64,000 bases of DNA, taken from NCBI GenBank assembly GCA_023151255.1, contig JAKLJG010000005.1, positions 121,795-185,794 on the forward strand. Reading direction: 5' to 3'. The notes under the pieces were generated by a model. It ran no database searches. It was given only the letters and a program-made list of their open reading frames with translations, and was not told the origin of the DNA. Origin of the DNA: Cyclobacteriaceae bacterium (lineage in GTDB: Bacteria > Bacteroidota > Bacteroidia > Cytophagales > Cyclobacteriaceae). Position numbers and translations under genes: made by a program. Shown here one piece after another: positions 59,807 through 64,000 of the stretch; position 1 is the stretch's first letter; each line of letters opens with the position of its first letter.

Positions 59807-61642
59807 GTGAGAAAACTGAAAATTGCCGGTGCCGCACTCAATCAAACCCCGCTCAACTGGGGCGGGAATTTGGATAACATAATACTGGCCATTACCGAAG
59901 CCCGGCAACAACAAGCCGATATTTTACTGCTGCCCGAACTGTGCATTTCAGGCTATGGTTGCGAAGATTGGTTTCTTAGCGACTGGCTTGCCGAAAAAGC
60001 CTGGAACACACTGCTGCAATTAATGCCCCACTGTTACGACATAACGGTTTGTGCAGGCTTGCCGGTGCGTATCAACAGCCATACGTATAACGGAGTAGCC
60101 GTTATCAGCAACGAAAAACTTTTGGGCATTACGCTAAAACAAAACCTGGCCAAAGACGGTGTGCACTACGAACCCCGCTGGTTCGAAGCCTGGAAAGCCG
60201 GTGAAGTTATTGAGCTTAACAACGACAACATCCCCGTGAAGGCCGGTGATCTTATTTATGAGATCCTGGGGGTAACATTTGGTTTTGAAATTTGCGAAGA
60301 CGCCTGGCGTGTTAACAGGCCGGGCTATGCGCTTAAGCAGCGAAATGTTGATCTGATTCTGAACCCCAGCGCCAGTCACTTTGCATTAGGGAAAAGCAGC
60401 GAGCGCGAAGATCTGGTTACTAAAAGTTCAGCTCAATTTAACTGTATTTATGCCTACGCGAACCTGCTGGGCAACGAAGCCGGTCGTATGATTTACGATG
60501 GTGATATACTCATTGCGCAGCATGGTAAACTGCTTGCGCAAAACACGCGGCTCTCCTTTAAACCTGTAAATGTAATCTGTTGCCTTGTTGATGTTGATAA
60601 TGTAAATGCCAGCGAACAGAAGCCGTTAACCGACAACAAAGAGCGACATGAAGAGTTAACGCGTGCCGTAACCCTTGCCTTGTTCGACTACCTGCGAAAA
60701 AGCAAAGCCAGAGGGTATGTGGTATCACTTAGTGGCGGGGCCGACTCGGCCACCTGCACGGTGATGGTGGCCGAAATGATAAAGCGTGCATCGGCCGAAC
60801 TGGGGTGGCTTGAATTTTCACGACTTCTTTTTCAGGATAAGAACATAACCGATTATCATCAGGCTGTGCAACAACTATTAACCACGGCCTATCAGGCAAC
60901 ACAAAACTCTTCAACAACTACATTCGAGGCAGCCAAACAACTGGCCGAATCAGTTGGAGCCGTGTTTTATAACTGGTCGGTAGATGATGAGGTAAAATCC
61001 TATACCGAAAAAATTGAAAACGCCCTGGGGCGTAACCTGGCATGGAATACCGATGACATTGCCTTACAAAACATCCAGGCCCGAGCGCGTTCGCCCATCA
61101 TCTGGCTGCTGGCCAACGTTAAACAAAGTATTTTATTAACCACCAGCAACCGCAGCGAAGGAGATGTGGGGTACGCCACCATGGATGGCGACACGAGCGG
61201 CAGCCTGGCTCCTATTTCGGCTGTTGACAAACCCACTATACTGGAGTGGCTGAAGTGGGCAGAAAAAAATTTAGGCTATACCTCACTTAAACTCATCAAC
61301 CAATTAAAGCCGACAGCTGAGTTACGTCCCGGCAAACAGACTGATGAAGACGACCTGATGCCTTACACCGTTTTAGCAGCTATTGAAAAGGAAGCTATCC
61401 AGCAGCGTAAATCACCGGTAGAGGTTTATCATGCCCTGGAAAATCGTTATAAAGACAAGGCCGCGATAAAAAAACACATACGCAGGTTCTTTACGTTATG
61501 GGCCGCCAACCAATGGAAACGCGAACGGCTGGCTCCCTCCTTTCACCTGGACGAGATGAATGTGGACCCCCGCACCTGGTGCCGGTTCCCCATCCTGTCA
61601 TCAGCGTTTACCGAAGAACTGAACGAATTGGAAAGCCTGTAG
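59807..61642 (+). CDS. nadE: Glutamine-dependent NAD+ synthetase
   Basis: 611 aa from a GTG. Residues about 1-270 are a nitrilase-type glutaminase domain (LLLPELCISGYGCEDW with the catalytic Glu, KQNLAKDGVHYE with the Lys, and GFEICEDAWR with the Cys). Residues about 285-600 are the NAD synthase domain (VVSLSGGADSATCTVM PP-loop, STSNRSE-like TTSNRSEGDVGYATMDGD, QTDEDDLMPY). It converts deamido-NAD to NAD with glutamine as ammonia donor. It is 33 bases downstream of rnc. Confidence 0.96.
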   Translation: MRKLKIAGAALNQTPLNWGGNLDNIILAITEARQQQADILLLPELCISGYGCEDWFLSDWLAEKAWNTLLQLMPHCYDITVCAGLPVRINSHTYNGVAVISNEKLLGITLKQNLAKDGVHYEPRWFEAWKAGEVIELNNDNIPVKAGDLIYEILGVTFGFEICEDAWRVNRPGYALKQRNVDLILNPSASHFALGKSSEREDLVTKSSAQFNCIYAYANLLGNEAGRMIYDGDILIAQHGKLLAQNTRLSFKPVNVICCLVDVDNVNASEQKPLTDNKERHEELTRAVTLALFDYLRKSKARGYVVSLSGGADSATCTVMVAEMIKRASAELGWLEFSRLLFQDKNITDYHQAVQQLLTTAYQATQNSSTTTFEAAKQLAESVGAVFYNWSVDDEVKSYTEKIENALGRNLAWNTDDIALQNIQARARSPIIWLLANVKQSILLTTSNRSEGDVGYATMDGDTSGSLAPISAVDKPTILEWLKWAEKNLGYTSLKLINQLKPTAELRPGKQTDEDDLMPYTVLAAIEKEAIQQRKSPVEVYHALENRYKDKAAIKKHIRRFFTLWAANQWKRERLAPSFHLDEMNVDPRTWCRFPILSSAFTEELNELESL

Positions 61643-61672
61643 CCCAATAATTTACATTTAATGATAGGAACC

Positions 61673-61704
61673 TTGAACATGGAACCTTGAACCTTTTATA
61701 TTTG
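61673..61704 (+). promoter_or_regulatory. lgt promoter
   Basis: TTG at 61673-61675 (-33) and TATATTTG at 61697-61704, an exact -7 match, are 21 bases apart. The ATG of lgt follows 37 bases later. The -33 region lies in the first of two GGAACCTTGAAC copies. Confidence 0.6.
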
Positions 61705-61741
61705 CGCCCGTCTGAACCAAACTTTTTAACTCGTTAAGCCG

Positions 61742-62854
61742 ATGAACGTACTCAGTTTTATTATCTGGAATGGCAGCCCTGAAATTTTCTCTATACCGAT
61801 CCCCTTCCTTGATACCACGCTTACCCTTCGCTGGTATGGACTGTTGTTTGCACTTGGTTTTCTGATAAGCCAGCAGTTGCTGTATTACATGTTTAAAAAA
61901 GAGGGCAAGCCCGAAAGCGATGTGGATGTGCTTACCGTGTATATGGTTATCGCTACCATTATTGGTGCACGACTGGGCCATGTATTTTTTTATGAACCGG
62001 CACGGTACCTGGCCAATCCGGTTGACATTTTAAAAGTATGGGAAGGTGGCCTGGCCAGTCACGGTGCGGCCATCGGGATATTAATTGCCCTGTGGTTGTA
62101 CTCGCGCAAAAAAAAGCCGGGCCAGGGCTACCTGCAAACACTTGACCGGATTGTTATATTGGTGGCGCTTACCGGTGCACTTATCCGCTTTGGCAACTTC
62201 TTCAATTCCGAAATCATCGGCAAACAAACCCACAGCACAAACGGAGTGTTTTTTGCCCGTACCGTTACCGATATTTTAAAACGCAAAGACATTTTTACCG
62301 ATGTGCAGTACGCCAAAATTCCCGATCCGAAAGGCATCTACCCCTATCCTCCCATTAAAATCCTTTGTCAGTTTAACAAAGCCAATAACTACACCGAGCA
62401 GGACATGAGGCGGTTTCTGGTAAACGAAGTGTCCGATGTGCTGATGTACAACGGGCGGATACGGGAGCACATCAGCCAAGGTGATTTTATTTATGAACTC
62501 GTTCAGGATGAAGACGGAACGTGGTATGCCATTATCAGTACGCTGGCGGTACCGCGGTACCCTGCCCAGCTTTACGAGGCCGCATCCTGCATTATCTTAT
62601 TTGTTTTTCTGTTCTGGCTGTGGAGCCGCAAAAAGGAAAACACCAGGCCGGGCATTATTTTCGGCTACTTTATGGTTATCCTTTGGAGTTTACGCTTTGC
62701 CTATGAATTTCTGAAAGAACCTCAGGTAGATTTTGAAGTGGATATGCCGCTGAACATGGGCCAACTGCTCAGTGTACCCATGGTTATCGTTGGCATCATT
62801 ATATTGGTGTATGCTTACCGCCACAAACAACAACCACCAGCGGTAAGCAATTAA
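61742..62854 (+). CDS. lgt: Prolipoprotein diacylglyceryl transferase
   Basis: 370 aa, about 90-100 longer than the E. coli enzyme. Motifs: TLRWYGLLFALGFLISQQL, GARLGHVFFYEP, EGGLASHGAAIGI (residues 101-113), IRFGNFFNSEIIG (148-160) and PRYPAQLYEA (271-280). The extra length is an insertion at about residues 165-268, within a periplasmic region. Lgt transfers diacylglycerol to lipobox cysteines, the first step of lipoprotein maturation; the lipoproteins in this window depend on it. Confidence 0.93.
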   Translation: MNVLSFIIWNGSPEIFSIPIPFLDTTLTLRWYGLLFALGFLISQQLLYYMFKKEGKPESDVDVLTVYMVIATIIGARLGHVFFYEPARYLANPVDILKVWEGGLASHGAAIGILIALWLYSRKKKPGQGYLQTLDRIVILVALTGALIRFGNFFNSEIIGKQTHSTNGVFFARTVTDILKRKDIFTDVQYAKIPDPKGIYPYPPIKILCQFNKANNYTEQDMRRFLVNEVSDVLMYNGRIREHISQGDFIYELVQDEDGTWYAIISTLAVPRYPAQLYEAASCIILFVFLFWLWSRKKENTRPGIIFGYFMVILWSLRFAYEFLKEPQVDFEVDMPLNMGQLLSVPMVIVGIIILVYAYRHKQQPPAVSN

Positions 62855-62890
62855 GCCTGCACAGGCTGCGTTGGTTATACCGGGGTAAGC

Positions 62891-64000
62891 ATGCTGAACA
62901 TACTATGCGGTTTATTGTTTTCTGTTTCTGCATCGGGCTACGATAGCACAGCCGCCCTTCATTATGATTCGCTGAAAAAACCAGGGAAAGAAAAAAAATA
63001 CTACCACAAAGACACTACCGGGTACTACCTGCACATTAACCGTATCTTTATTATCGGTAACCGCAGAACGCGCGAGCGCATCATTCTGCGCGAACTCACC
63101 CTGAAGCCGGGCGATTCGGTACATACCCATGAATTGCCAAAAATTATTGAAAAAGATAAGTATAAACTGTTTAATCTGGCCCTTTTCAATACCACCAACA
63201 TCCGAACGCTTGAATTGACCAGCGGCCAGGCCGACCTGTTGGTAGAAGTGGACGAACGCTGGTACACCTTTCCTGTTCCGATTTTCCAGTTATCCGACAG
63301 GAACTTTAACGAATGGTGGGAAAATTATAACCACGATTTCGATCGCATTAATTACGGCCTCAAGTTGTATCAATACAATATGCGAGGCCGGAATGAAACA
63401 CTTATCTTCACAGCGCAGTTTGGTTACGTTAAACGATTTGAGCTGCTCTACCGTGTTCCGTATTTTGACCGAAGGCAGAAGCAGGGCCTGATATTTGAAT
63501 CGGATTACATCGATGCTAAAAACCTACCCGTACAAACCATCAATCATAAACTCGACTTCCTTGAAATGCGCAGCCTGTTACGCAATACACGAGGTATAGG
63601 CTTAACTTACACCTACCGTAATGGATTTTATAAACAGCATCGTTGGAAGTACGGATACCGGACCACCCACATTGCCGATACAGTGGCAACCGTTAACGTA
63701 AACTACCTGGGTGCCGAAACCAATCTTAGCCAACAGTACGATTTTTTCAGTTACCAGTTTATCAGCGATCACCGTGATGTGGTTGCTTACCCGCTAAAGG
63801 GCCACCAGCTAAATGTGCAGATACAAAATACAGGTGTCTTTGTAAATGACGACATCAAAAAAATAGATCTATCCCTCAGCTACTCCCGGTTTTTCGACTT
63901 GAAAAGAAACTTCTTCCTGTCTAACCTTTCGTTTGCCTATTGGAGTAACCGTGATGATATTCCTTATTTTAATTACGGGGTGATGGGCTACAACAAAATA
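62891..64000 (+). CDS. BamA/Omp85-like outer-membrane protein (3' end outside window)
   Basis: 370 codons from the ATG at 62891, open to the last base of the window. A short signal-like segment (LNILCGLLFSVSASG) is followed by a single POTRA-like domain (about residues 45-125: LHINRIFIIGNRRTRERIILRELTLKPGD, quoted as NRIFIIGNRRTRERI and LRELTLKPGDS). The rest is amphipathic beta strands with alternating aromatic residues (IFTAQFGYVKRFELLYRVPYF, LSYSRFFDL), as in surface-antigen barrels. It lies 36 bases after lgt in the same direction. Confidence 0.82.
   Translation, partial: MLNILCGLLFSVSASGYDSTAALHYDSLKKPGKEKKYYHKDTTGYYLHINRIFIIGNRRTRERIILRELTLKPGDSVHTHELPKIIEKDKYKLFNLALFNTTNIRTLELTSGQADLLVEVDERWYTFPVPIFQLSDRNFNEWWENYNHDFDRINYGLKLYQYNMRGRNETLIFTAQFGYVKRFELLYRVPYFDRRQKQGLIFESDYIDAKNLPVQTINHKLDFLEMRSLLRNTRGIGLTYTYRNGFYKQHRWKYGYRTTHIADTVATVNVNYLGAETNLSQQYDFFSYQFISDHRDVVAYPLKGHQLNVQIQNTGVFVNDDIKKIDLSLSYSRFFDLKRNFFLSNLSFAYWSNRDDIPYFNYGVMGYNKI

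Noticed and set aside
1..64000. Prophage, transposon or integrative element
   Set aside because: No integrase, transposase, terminal repeats or tRNA-associated duplication was found, including beside the tRNA-Ser gene.

Overview
The window comes from a Bacteroidota chromosome, most likely a member of the Cytophagales or a close relative. This is inferred from gene content: a type IX secretion (T9SS) C-terminal sorting domain, an IPExxxVDY-type protein beside pyruvate kinase, an alpha/beta-fused E1 dehydrogenase, a short AMP nucleosidase and an Lgt with a large insertion. Several promoters fit the Bacteroidota -7 consensus TAnnTTTG, and Shine-Dalgarno sequences are scarce. Coding density is high. 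There is one tRNA (Ser, GGA) and the RNase P RNA. I see no transposase, integrase, CRISPR array or prophage, so this looks like core genome with one large accessory-looking locus.

Layout. 1-2190: end of an NtrC-type sigma-54 activator and its NtrY-like sensor kinase. 2187-15594: the accessory-looking block. It holds a leftward four-gene run of exported proteins (a 246-aa membrane-anchored protein, a 607-aa carboxypeptidase-regulatory-like protein, a 2309-aa T9SS cargo with seven propeller-like repeats and ten fibronectin-like modules, and a secreted caspase-fold peptidase), then a small exported Cys-containing protein, an ECF sigma factor and a membrane TPR protein that looks like its anti-sigma factor. 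15599-24700: HNH nuclease, a catalytically dead NlpC/P60 homologue, smpB, a hotdog thioesterase, tsaD, a TamB-like protein and small proteins. 24723-26326: rnpB with its promoter and terminator, then a sigma-54 response regulator lacking a DNA-binding domain. 26333-34592: a 40-aa lipoprotein, LuxE-like acyltransferase, fused 2-oxoacid dehydrogenase E1, ald, a solo HsdR_N nuclease-like protein, AMP nucleosidase and an MFS permease. 34659-36848: ExbB/ExbD energiser operon. 37115-43456: tRNA-Ser and a tight seven-gene leftward operon (GT2, SpoIIE-type phosphatase, polysaccharide deacetylase, GT, DgkA, TatD, asparaginase). 43518-51831: ruvC and a surface-polysaccharide cluster (wecB, three GT4-like enzymes, two methyltransferases, Wzx flippase). 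51886-64000: housekeeping genes (miaA, metallo-hydrolase, NFACT protein, pyk, acpP-fabF-rnc, nadE, lgt) and the start of a BamA-like outer-membrane protein.

How parts work together. acpP and fabF form a fatty-acid synthesis unit with rnc behind them. smpB serves ribosome rescue, and the NFACT gene belongs to a family that includes the quality-control factor RqcH. Lgt would lipidate the lipoproteins seen in the window; TamB-like and BamA-like proteins serve outer-membrane biogenesis; ExbB/ExbD energise outer-membrane transport. The least explained locus is the caspase / giant adhesin / sigma-anti-sigma block, which may be a regulated cell-surface system.
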